This document shows positions 30,327 through 41,500 of a DNA stretch of 64,000 nt, one piece after another; within the stretch, counting starts at the first letter, position 1; the number at the start of each line of letters is the position of its first letter. The stretch is from Lytechinus pictus (taxonomy: Eukaryota > Echinodermata > Echinoidea > Temnopleuroida > Toxopneustidae), in the NCBI RefSeq assembly GCF_037042905.1, contig NC_087261.1, positions 9,881,717 through 9,945,716 of the forward strand, written 5' to 3'. The notes under the pieces were generated by a model that saw only the letters and a list, made by a program, of their open reading frames with translations, had not been told where the DNA came from and made no database searches. The position numbers and the translations under genes are program-made.

Positions 30327-31241
30327 AGGATGAATTAAAAATATGTTTTATTCAATTTGTTTCCTGATTTCGCATGAAAATTTATTTTGATACGGTGTCT
30401 TATCAAAATAGAATATATGGGTATAGTTTTTTTTTTTTTCGTTTTGAACCACGTAAGCATGGAATTGGCTGAAATTTCAGGATTTTCATAGTCCCTATTT
30501 GTAATTATTGTATGAATTGTCAGGTTCACTTACTATGTTCATATTTGGGCTTTCGCTGGATTTTTTAGGAGAAATTGAAAACTATACATATTTGGAGAGG
30601 TTATTGTATGAGGATTCAGAATAACAATGTTTCCATTTGCACTGTGACCTAGCTATATGGCCGCCATCTTGGATTTTTCAAAATGGCCGCCTAAAAACAA
30701 GGTTTTCGACAAAATCTCAGCTTCTAAGTAACCTAGAATCATGATTTTGACACCTAAACCACCATTTCTGAGGTCTAGGAATATATTGTTATAAAAATAA
30801 TCAACTTTATTCAAGAAATAAAATAATTTTCTCTCTTTTTCTAAGTATTTCCAGACTCGAACTCATATTAAAGTCCAAATTAAGTATTCCAAATTAAGCA
30901 ACCTGAATACCTTTCAATAAGGGAGATACCAGTGTGTCATACATCTTTGCTTTTTCTAATCATTTATCATGTGTTTCAGGTTAGTACGTGACCAAGGTCA
31001 TGACTTAGGGTCACTGAACTTTGACCATGTTTGGGTAAATCTTTACCAAGGTTAAATTTTTCAAAGGTCATAGTAACCTAGAGAGGATGGGTAATAAAGT
31101 ATCATAGATCATCTTGCCTGAGTTTCAAGTCACATGATCAAGGTCAAGGGTCATTTAGGGTGTGAAGGATATGAATTAAAAACATGTTTTATTCATTTAA
31201 TTTCATGATTTCGCATGAAAATTTATTTTGATAGAGATAGG
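30327..31241. repeat. Direct repeats flanking a fragment of the AGGTCA-rich repeat
   Basis: A ~75 bp segment (TTTCGCATGAAAATTTATTTTGATA) at 30327-30402 recurs at 31166-31241. Between them, 30978-31160 holds a diverged unit of the repeat seen at 55042-55984, with GTGACCAAGGTCATGAC and AGGTCAAGGGTCA (31141-31153). Confidence 0.6.
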
Positions 31242-31898
31242 TTTTGATATAGGGTGCCTGATACAAATTTTGATCTCGACAAATTGTTTGTTTTGATCTA
31301 AACATAACAAACCACAAAAACTATTGTCAATGGCTTCTAAAACCAATTTAATACCTTGATTTAGTGTTATAGGCCATACATCAAGTGTTCAGTGAAGCCA
31401 TTATAATGTGTTATCTGGAAAAAGATAATTTTGAATTCTGTACATTTAGTCAATTACATCTGCCGGTACATGTACATGTAGGTCTTCGAGTACAAGTTTT
31501 CATATGCAGACCGAGCTATGTCTTTGCAGAAACATACTATAGTATAGGTACGTTACCAAGGCATTTCCTGTATTTATGTTGCCTTTATATGTAGTACAGA
31601 TGTACAGTATTGCATCAAGAGAATACATGCATATACCTACATGTATGCCTGTCTTTCAACATTTTGATTCCTTCATGATGTTCTTCTGTTAGGCCAGGTG
31701 TGCATTAATTGCACGAGTATAGCATTTGCAAACACTATATTCAAACTTGCTTCAGGCATGCACGCCACCTGTCTGTTACGGCCACAGGTTGGTTATGGGA
31801 AACTGGAACATGTTCATAAAAACCACTTTCTTGTGCATGCAGTCTCCAAATGGTTTCGATGCATGCAGGCCCTATACACTACCAGCCCATTAAGACCC

Positions 31899-32465
31899 CC
31901 TTGTAAAAAAGTACTGCGGTAGTACTGCGGTACAAGTACCGCAGTACTACCGCAGTACAAGTACTGCGGTAGTACTCGTGGTAAATTGGTCGGTACTACT
32001 GCGGTAGTACCGCGGTAGTACCGCAGTACCTGTACTGCGGTAGTACTGCAGTAGTACCGCAGTACAGGTACTGCGGTAGTACCGCAGTACCTGTACTGCG
32101 GTAGTACCGCGGTACCTATACTGCGGTAGTACCGCAGTAGTACTGCAGTAGTACCGCGGTACCTATACTGCGGTAGTACCGCAGTACCTGTACTGCGGTA
32201 GTACCGCGGTACCTATACTGCGGTAGTACCGCAGTAGTACTGCCGTAGTACCGCAGTACCTGTACTGCGGTAGTACCGCGGTACCTATACTGCGGTAGTA
32301 CCGCGTAGTACCGCAGTACAGGTACTGCGGTAGTACCGCGGTACCTGTACTGCGGTAGTACCGCGGTACCTATACCGCACTGTACCTGTAAACCTGTACT
32401 GCGATAGTACCGTGGTACCTGTACCATGGTACTACCCTGGTGCTACTGCGGTACTTGCACACCTT
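31899..32465. repeat. GTACYGCGGTAGTACC palindromic satellite, copy 1
   Basis: About 560 bp of short palindromic units (GTACTGCGGTAGTACCGCGG and variants). The left boundary reads CCCTTGTAAAAAAGTACTGC. Copy 2 at 45966-46398 ends with the inverse of this boundary. Confidence 0.9.
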
Positions 32466-32552
32466 TATGAAAACGATCACAATTTCATTTAGCTTAATCA
32501 CAGTAATAAGAAAATTACAAAAGTATTAATATTATAAAAAGTTTATTTTGAG

Positions 32553-32560
<8 letters not shown>

Positions 32561-32588
<28 letters not shown>
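32561..32588. repeat. TA dinucleotide microsatellite
   Basis: About fourteen TA units. Confidence 0.85.
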
Positions 32589-32591
<3 letters not shown>

Positions 32592-33387
32592 TTAACATCT
32601 GTAATCATGTACTTTCTTACTAACATGACTAAGTTTTGGCACACACAATGGCTAAATGGTTGGTTGAGGTAACGGGATTCCTGAAGTTTTAGCACACACA
32701 ATGGCTGAATGGTTGGTTGAAGTAAAGGCAAGTTAAAGTTATATGCTTAATATTTTACATGATAAAAACTGTAGTGAAAATCATCTGTACTCGAGTTGCA
32801 ACAAAAACAAAGATATCTAACATCTCTACTTTAGTACTTTTATAACAACTATGACTAACGAGTTTTAGGTTCACGCACAATGTTTGTGGTGAAGGCAAGT
32901 TGAGATTACGCTTCATATAAAAAGTCTATACAATTTCCAAGAACTGTTGAGTTGTAAAACACTGTCCACGTACTTGTATCAAAGTTGCAACAAAAACATA
33001 AATCTTCCAATCTTTGACAAGGTAAGTAAATAGAAGTAAAACATGATTATTTAAATCCATTAAAACTAAACACATGCATCATATATGTAGAAATTGCAGC
33101 AGATAATCTATCAATAATATCTCAAAACTGTAGTTAAAAACATCTCTACTGAGTTGCAACAAAAACATGTAGATATCTAACATCTCTACTTTAGTACTTT
33201 TTTATAACTACTATGACTAACGAGTTTTAGGTTCGAGCACAATGTTTATGGTAAAGGCAAGTTGAGATTACGCTTCATATAAAGTCTATAAAATTTTCAA
33301 GAACTGTTGAGTTGTAAAACACGTACTTGTATCCAAGTTGGAACAAAAACATACATCAATCAAGTTCCTTCCAATCTTTGACAAGTA

Positions 33388-33837
33388 ACACGAATAATAC
33401 AGTCAATTCAATCTTTATTTCCAAATAAAGATTGAATTGAGCGGAGAATTAAACTGACCATAAATATATATTATAGGTAATAAAGAGCAAAGAAAATGGG
33501 GTTCCATCGGGATTCGAACCCGAGACCTCCGGATTGCTAGCCCGGTGCTCTACCGACTGAGCTATGGACGGCCCTAGTCGATAATTCGTCCCATAAACCC
33601 CTTAACTTTCAATGCTCGTATGGTCAGAAGCTATAGAAACCTGACATAAACCCAAAGGATAGAATCAACTTTATAGGCCTATGCGAGGGATCACGGCGAA
33701 GTGATGCAGCTTTTTGAATATATAATTAACACGAATAATACAGTCAATTCAATCTTTATTTCCAAATAAAGATTGAATTGAGTGGAGAATTAAACTGAAC
33801 ATAAATATATATTATAGGTAATGAAGAGCAAAGAAAA
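33388..33837 (-). mobile_element. tRNA-like cassette between 109-bp direct repeats
   Basis: Near-identical repeats at 33388-33496 and 33729-33837 (ACACGAATAATACAGTCAAT onward) each contain a perfect hairpin with 17-bp arms, CAATTCAATCTTTATTT and its inverse. Between them lies a minus-strand tRNA-like sequence at 33571-33500. The arrangement is SINE-like with a LINE-style tail, or a TRIM-like miniature with terminal repeats. Confidence 0.6.
33500..33571 (-). tRNA. tRNA-like sequence, probably a tRNA-derived repeat or pseudogene
   Basis: D arm GCTCAGTCGGTAGAGC, anticodon arm CCGGG-CTAGCAA-TCCGG (AGC, Ala if taken literally), T arm TCGGG-TTCGAAT-CCCGA. The D, anticodon and T stems all pair, but the acceptor stem pairs at only four of seven positions (CCGTCCA against TGGAACC). 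No intron seen. The mismatched acceptor argues against a working tRNA. Confidence 0.4.
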
Positions 33838-34060
33838 TCTTTGACAAGGTAAGTAAATAGAAGTAAAATATGATTATTTAAAATAATGAATCATAAATAA
33901 ATAAATGAATCATATATGTAGAAATTGTAGCAGATAATCTATCAATAATATCTCAAAACTGTAGTTAAAAACATCTGTACTGAGTTGCAACAAAAACATG
34001 AAGATATCTAACATCTCTACTTTAGTACTTTTTTATAACTACTACAGATAATCTATCAAT

Positions 34061-35390
34061 AATATAACAATATTTGTTACAGCACTTTATCAATGTGACC
34101 TTACACAACAAATAAGTAGGGTAAATATATTGTGTACACATATAGAAGACAATGCCTTTAAAATGTTACATGAGCATACTTTGTTATTTGGCACAAGGCA
34201 AAGTTTTTAAAGGACGAGAGGAAATTTGCCACTTAAATAAATGGCGTCAAACGCATACACATTATCAAAGTTATTTTTCAGCACACAATGAATACATTTC
34301 AGCAATATCTTTGGCAAATAGAGTACGGAACAATCAGGAACATGAAATAATTTGGTATATTCCCGTCATTCAAAATCATAACAAAAGCAATTTTAATTCC
34401 ATTCGCTTTTGTTTAAAGACCAGATTAACAATACCAAATGTCTCAAATTTTAATGCATGTTTGAGGCAATTTAGGTTCCCCATATAAATTTTGATGTCTT
34501 CCAAGAGACGTAGTTTCTTGTTAGTCTGATTTGATTCCATTCTTCAAGGTGAATTTGGGCTTTTATCCGTAGATCATATATAAATGCCATTTTTTGCACA
34601 AAAAAATCTCAAATTGTTTCCTTATCAGATCAAAATTTACTCAACAAGAAAGTTCTTGACACTTATTTGTTTAGAAGGGTGCCAACAAAGAACACTGATT
34701 GATGCGTGCGCACTGTCATTTGATATCCACATGCCAAAACATAAAATTTAATATATTAGTACCAGCTGGACGGAAAACACAATACATGCCTAGAATTGAT
34801 GTGATGGCCCATGAAGAGCTTTTTATCAAAATAGCTTTAGAAACAGGTGAAATGTTAAAGATCATCAAGCGTTGGGATGCTACGCTACAGATCGCCATTT
34901 TGAACTAGGCTAGTTTGTGCGCAAGATGGCACTGTGTGTATGATAAACGATGCAGGAGCACCTTTAATATATCAGATAAGGATAATTCTGGCCCCTATTA
35001 AAACATTATTATTATTTTTTTTAATGTTGGTCTGTAGCAAGCATTATAGCAATGCCTGTGGTCTAAAACATATTCCAATCAACCAAAAAAATACACAGGA
35101 GCGACGGGCGATTCAGAAGTGCCAGAAACGTACCAAACATGGCATACTCGGATAGGTCGCATCATGATGATCATACTAAATTATATTTGGAACAGAATAT
35201 GCATGTGCTTGTTAAGTCCTCTGATGCTGGCAGTGTTCGGCAGGCCCATGTTACTGACCTCGTCACTGAATGGTGCGAAGAATGTGGCAGGTCGCGCAAA
35301 TTTGCCTCCTCTGGACAGTGAACAGGGGATAATTAGTAAGTAACAAGACTTAGCTCATTATTAATTAATTAGTCATCTTGACAAAGTGCT
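34061..35390. other. Downstream of the BEN-like gene: no supported gene
   Basis: Contains three short plus-strand frames (34152-34487, 34699-34908, 35139-35321). The last begins with a plausible ATG and encodes a Cys-containing peptide (EWCEECGRSR), but there is no second exon, motif match or codon evidence. I leave all three uncalled. Confidence 0.4.
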
Positions 35391-35566
35391 TCATTCGGTC
35401 TCATCTTGTGGTTCTTGGTTTAATTCTTTGGCTTGGTTTTCTTTGGCTTGGTTCTCTTTCGGTTGAGATCTACGTTTGGCCAACTTAATTTCGTTGCCAA
35501 CTTTGTTCCGCATAACGATGCGGATTTCCGATGATGACACTCCTGGGAACTTTGACTTGACATGAC
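35391..35566 (-). CDS. BEN-like gene terminal exon
   Basis: After acceptor CCTTTGCAG it encodes HVKSKFPGVSSSEIRIVMRN then KVGNEIKLAKRR, resembling the last helix of a BEN domain, then a Lys/Gln tail with a NQAKE duplication and stop TGA (35391-35393). It starts with two bases of a codon, so the preceding exon must end with one; exon 6 ends in phase 0. Hence an exon is absent, or this exon belongs to another transcript form. Confidence 0.55.
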
Positions 35567-38500
35567 CTGCAAAGGAACACGTAAAAAAAAAAAAAAAAAA
35601 GATTATAGTCAAGGTAGGTAAATGAGAATCATAGCACGACTTGGGTGCCAATGGCCACTTGAAATTTTATTTGGCCACTAGAAATAAGAAAGAAGCTCTG
35701 TATTAGCCACAAACTTGTTAGGTTCTACAACACACAAGTCTATGATCAAATATATTTAATGTGTTATGTTCACCTGTAAATAAAAAGCTAAGCACTAGCC
35801 CTGCATAGATTGGGCAGTGATATCTTTTTATAATAAGTAGGCTGATACGGGCTATTCCAGAGTCAAAGACATTACAAATATGAACTAGATGGATCTTCGA
35901 TTGCGAACTATAAAAAATCCTGCTTCCGCTATCGCACAATTTAAAGGATGTAACTTGTACTTTGAATACAAAGCTATGAACAAGTTTATACACTACAAGT
36001 TTACAAACATTTGGCTCATCAAATGTTCAGCTATTTCATAAAATGTGTACCATCAGGATCCATTACATAATTTGCCCAAATATGTAATGTCCATGATGGC
36101 ACACATTTTCCACTATAAACGAACAATGAATGAAGAAAATATTATCAAATCAAAAAATGCTGGTAGCTTTGTAATCTGAGTAAAAATTACATAATGGACG
36201 GGTACATCTGTCAGAAGTGATCATGATATTGGGAAACCCTGTTATAACGAGCTCGCTTATAATGAAGTACAGGTAACCCTGTTTTAACAAGGTGGTCGGG
36301 ACCATCAAATTTACCTCGTTATATTAAGCGGTACTTCGTTATAAACGGCAGATTTAATAATACATATAAAACACAGATTTACGATCGGGACCAAAGGATT
36401 CCCCTCGTTATAAGCGAGTTCGTTATAACGGGGTTTCCCTGTACCGCTTATAACGAGGAGAATCCTTTGGTCCCAATTGTAAATGTGTTTCTATATGTGT
36501 TATTGAATCTGCCGTTTATAACGAGATACCGCTTATGACAAGGTAAAATCGATGGTCCCAAACACCTCGTTATAAGGGGCCGAGATTTCTTGTGGGGGGG
36601 GGGGGTGCGGGCTATAGACTAACCTGGCCTGGTGAGGACTAAATACTGTTAACAATATTGACAGTACACACTTAATGCAACAAATAAATGTTTCTGAAAT
36701 ATTTTGCCGATTTGCAAGCTCGAACCATCATATAATTAGAAATTGTTATCTTGTATACGAGCAGTAATCAATGTTAATCATGGTTATGTACAAATTTTCT
36801 TTTTGAATCTGGGCCACTTAGTCGAACTAAAATATTTATACATGAAGTAATTACCTGTGGTCGTGCTGATGATGGCGAGGATTGGGTGGAGGACTGGGTG
36901 GAGGAACGAGCGGGCGAGGAACGAGCGGGCGAGGATGATGTAGATGACCCTCCTGATGGACAGTGCATCTCTTCATGATCAGCCTGCCAATGAAAACGAA
37001 AATCCATATTTCATACCATCAAATATTTACCAAGATTTTACTGCAAAGTAGGTCAAGCAATCAAAGGAAACAAAAGCAAACAGAAAATAGCAAATAGCAT
37101 AAGAGATTTGCATGCATGTTTCCTCCTCTAAAAAATGACTTCTAAATAGTTACTAATTCCCACTGATTCAGTTTTCATAGACCTATACAATATAACGATC
37201 CATCCAGAGTAATTCATCATAAACACAAATGCACGCTGGCCTGGAATCGCTTTGCCTAAAGGAGTGATCACACAGTCATGACTATACCCACAAATGCTGT
37301 ACACATTTGCCTGCGGTATTAACCTGTACGATCGTAGTTCGCCATGTATCGACCATACCTACATATGCTCAATGCATACTGTATGCATATTTGCGAATGC
37401 CACAAGAATGCAGTGAGACAGCAGTAAATATGCGATACTCTTCCATCAAGAAAGAAGAACCAGTACGAGGGTTACACACTTGGTACAATTGCAGTAAGAA
37501 TGTCATAGGTATTGTCCACCATTCTTACTGCAATCATACTGAGTTCGCAAGACATCGTACTGGTTCTTCTCCATTCTTGATGGAAGTGTTATCGGATTCT
37601 TACTGCTTTCTCATGGCATTGGCAAATATGTGAACAGTAGACATAGAGCACTAGTTCGTACCACATGCATACAGCAAATTCGTGGGTATAGTCATGTCCA
37701 GTGTGACCACCCCTTAAGATTCACAACATACCTTGAGTCTCGACATCTCCTCCATATCCACTATGAACCCTTTAAAGGTTTCGATGAATTTAGGCACTCC
37801 TTGAACAAAAACAAAATAACATAGATATTTATTCATACCACTAAAAATTGAACTATTTAAAACTATGAAGGTATTATATGAAGAAAAATTTGCCAAACCG
37901 AAGCTGAATACTCTAGAATGGAGAAGAGAGCTGGAGATTTAATACAAACATAAGATCATGACACAGATAAAAAAAAGTAGAAAACTTCTTTGAGAGATTG
38001 GGATACCTCAGAAAAAGAAGCCACTCCATGAATTTCACAAAGTTCAGAAGGCTTATACAGAGTTGTTAACATATGGAACAAGTCCCCTCATTCCAACTTT
38101 TTTTTACCAACTATTCAACATGAATTATTTAAATGGGCTCAAAAGGGCACCATAAACTAAAGGTTTGTTTAACGAATATGTGAGGTATATGACTATGAGG
38201 TATTGTCCAAGCATTTGAATACTAAATAATGGGAGGAAATACTGTACCTTGCAAAAACAACAGCTGTTGCTGTATCTTTTCCCTAACTGCCTTCTCCTTA
38301 GTCAGCTTCACCTGCAGATCCTCAGTCTCTCTCCTTGATTTCTCCAACTGCTTTTTCAGGTCAATTATCTCACCACTTGTTCCACTTCCCGTTGCCGTAC
38401 GTCCATTTGATTTTTTCTGTCAGAATGATAACAAATCGGACACTAGTTAAAAAGTATGGTTTATGAATGTGAACCAGCGCAATTACCTCGTCATAACAGG

Positions 38501-41500
38501 ATTTAGTTAATTTTGACCAATAACAAGGTTTCACTGTGAATTAGGATTTGTAAGATTTTACATGGCAATTAGCATACTTATCTAACTAAATATATTGACT
38601 TTGTACATTTATAATGTTTAATTACTTTGCTAAATATGTTCAATGAAAATTTTAAAGGATTCATTCAAATGTGTTAAAATTGTAGCAATCAATAGGAGGG
38701 CAAGTCCAAGATAAGGTCCCCTGAGAAGACAAAATTTCATCTTTGCTCAACATTGAAATGTTTGGTGTCATTTTGAAGCATGATAGTTGAAATTTAAAAT
38801 TCTGTGAAGGAATAAATTGTATCATGCAAATTTATGCAAATTTCAGTGACTTAATTTGCATAAATTAGAAATGCTGTGTTACGTATGGGACAAATATAAA
38901 AAATCATTATTATTTAAAGAGGAAGATCAGTAGTGGGCGAGAGGGCGTTGGAACCATTTAACTATTTTGGGAGCTGGAATGAAAATAACTAAAAATACTG
39001 AAGTAAGATCATTAATTTTAAACAAATGTCACGTTTATTTGATCAAAATCGGTTCAGAAATGGCTGAAATATCAAAGAAAACAGATATTTACTTTTGTAC
39101 GTGGCCCACGTACAAAAGTCGATAACGGCCGTGTGTATTGATATTTGAATTTTACGAACGAATTTTCGCTCTTCGATGGATACAAGATCAACCTTTTTTC
39201 ATTCATAAAATCACACAGAAGTAAAATTAGGTGTCCAAAATTCCACGATAGTTCTTTAATGATGTTTTCTTTATATAAATACCCATTAACCTGATTTCAA
39301 ATACATTTCGAGTTCCTAAACCACTACTGATCTACACCTTTAAAGGAACACAATTGAAATTTTATTAATATGTGGACCTAAGAGGTTCATCATCTATTTT
39401 AATTTGGTATGAAAATTTATGCACGACGCAATTAATTATGCAAATTAGGTCGCGTCCTATCAGCGATTGTCCCATACGTAACAAATTGAGGACATTTTTT
39501 TAGTTTATTTCTGAATTTGTAAAAGTTATTGCAGTGCTATTCTGGGAAGTTCTAATTTATTGTGTTAAGAAGTTAGATACTGGTTAGAAAGAAAAGAAAT
39601 AACAATTAGACCCATTTTTAATTAGCAAATGAAATAATGTTACGTATGTGACAATGTGTTACGTATGGGACATCCCCATATATATTGCATGCGAATGTAC
39701 ATGCAGCAGGCATCAATAGTTTCTCAGTACATGAATGGTCAATGAGCCTGCAGCATGCATCCCAATCTTGCAGCCACTGTCTTGAGGCAATACTAGACTG
39801 CTGCATTCTAAATGGGGAGAGGTAGGTAAAATAAATCAGCATGAAATGTGTAAAATATATTAATTTAGGTAGAGCATAATCCATACAGAAGTCATCACTT
39901 CATTTGAGAACAATCTGAATATGAAGGAGCACATTTGTTCTTCAAGAAATGCAACAACATTAAGCCATCCAGAAGAACCTGATTCAGATTGAAAGAATGC
40001 TATAATTTGATTAAAAAATACCCTCTTATTTATTAATTTGTAAGAAAGGTGAAAATATATGACAATCAGACAGTTGCCATTACTGTCAGCCTCGGAATCA
40101 TGAGGAAGAAAACAAGTCTTGCAAAACAAAGTTCAGCTTTGCTAATGAACCAGAGACAGATTTTTTTTTTTTACCTCCACCAGTTACTACCAATCAAGAA
40201 ATTCACATCTTTACAGAGGAAAGTGTAGCTACTGAGTAAGATAAATACAGTGAAGAGGGATAACAAAAAAAAAAAAGAACAAATTTTACAAAAATTATGT
40301 GATGATGCAGAAGATGCCCATAAAAAATAGCCTTTCAGAAAAGTTTTGTTAGAAACTGTGACAACATCAAGAATTTTAACTGTGTATTATTTCATATTGT
40401 GGCCCCCCTGTTCAAGATTAAATTTACAGGTAGTAAAGATGTATTTGATAAAAGCAAGGGTGTGTATGCTTTCATTTTAGAAATCATGCAACTGTTTCAT
40501 GGCATTTCATATTTAGGGAAAATACACTAATATATACCAAGAACGGTGCACGGTGGTTCATTATATTCGCACAGAATGATCATACTTGTTTGTAGATCTA
40601 TAGCTGGTATTACTCAAGTGGTTCTTCTTGAACAATAGAAAAGGCATTTTCACACAGTTTAATTATACAACTTAAAAGCCCAGTGAATGTATAAAAATTG
40701 CCCCCACCCCCAAATAAAAAAAACAAAAAAATATCATCAAAACTTCTATAATAATTAGCACTAGTAAATACATGTTCAAATCAGTTAGTGGTTGATTAGC
40801 AGCATGCCCGTATGAAACAAAATAGATAAAAATGAAAAATATAATCAAATATGATTATGGTTGTAAATTTTATTGGAATTTCATTTTCCTGACAATTTGC
40901 AAACAAATCTGATTAATTACAGCTTATTTCACTTTGGTAACCAGACCAAAAATCCAATATACGCTTTCCACACACTAAACGAATAGGGGAAAAAATGTCC
41001 CATACGTAACACGTCATATCTGTCTTTAATCAGAGCCTGTACTTAGAGCTTTCTGCCTTTTTACATGAAATTTATCCTTGGTAAACTTGAGTGCTGTGAC
41101 TTTTATCACAGTGAGTTTCAAGGTTTTAAATGAAATACTTTCTGAGCAATTTCAACTTGAAAAAGAAATTTAAAAAATCTCTTTTCTTCTGGTCCCATAC
41201 GTAACAGCACACATTTTCTCTTCTAAAATCTCATTGTCAAGGTCATTTCTCACAATTTTTTACATGAATACACTTCTCCTGGATATCAATCACCATGGTT
41301 AAATTCAATGCAATCAAAGTTCCTTTACACCATTTTTCTGGAAATAAAAGCCTCTGAAATGTCCCATACGTAACACGCGCGTTATCTTGGACTTGCCCAG
41401 GACTGAGCATTTAGTTAATTGTCATATAACAGTGATTTTAGGACACTTTGCATATGTGAACAAACTTATAGCTTACTATGCATCAACAGGTACCTTAGAT

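Larger units (their letters stand above)
32610..34060. repeat. Complex tandem duplications, units ~60 and ~360 bp
   Basis: GGCACACACAATGGCTAAAT and AGCACACACAATGGCTGAAT mark a ~55-60 bp duplication at 32637/32692. GAGTTGCAACAAAAACA followed by GATATCTAACATCTCTACTT recurs near 32793, 33152 and 33981, showing ~359 bp spacing between the first two copies. Copy three is separated by the tRNA-like cassette. Confidence 0.75.

Noticed and set aside
31899-32465. CRISPR-like array of regular repeats
   Set aside because: Units are short palindromes without unique spacers, in a eukaryotic intron-bearing context.
33500-33571. Functional tRNA-Ala(AGC) gene
   Set aside because: The acceptor stem pairs at only four of seven positions and the sequence sits inside a repeated cassette; kept only as a tRNA-like sequence.
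34152-34487. 111-codon plus-strand frame
   Set aside because: No domain motif, no splice context and AT-driven codon composition; cannot be told from chance.
35139-35321. Plus-strand first exon encoding a Cys-containing peptide
   Set aside because: No donor-acceptor partner, no recognised motif; 60 codons is within chance for this region.
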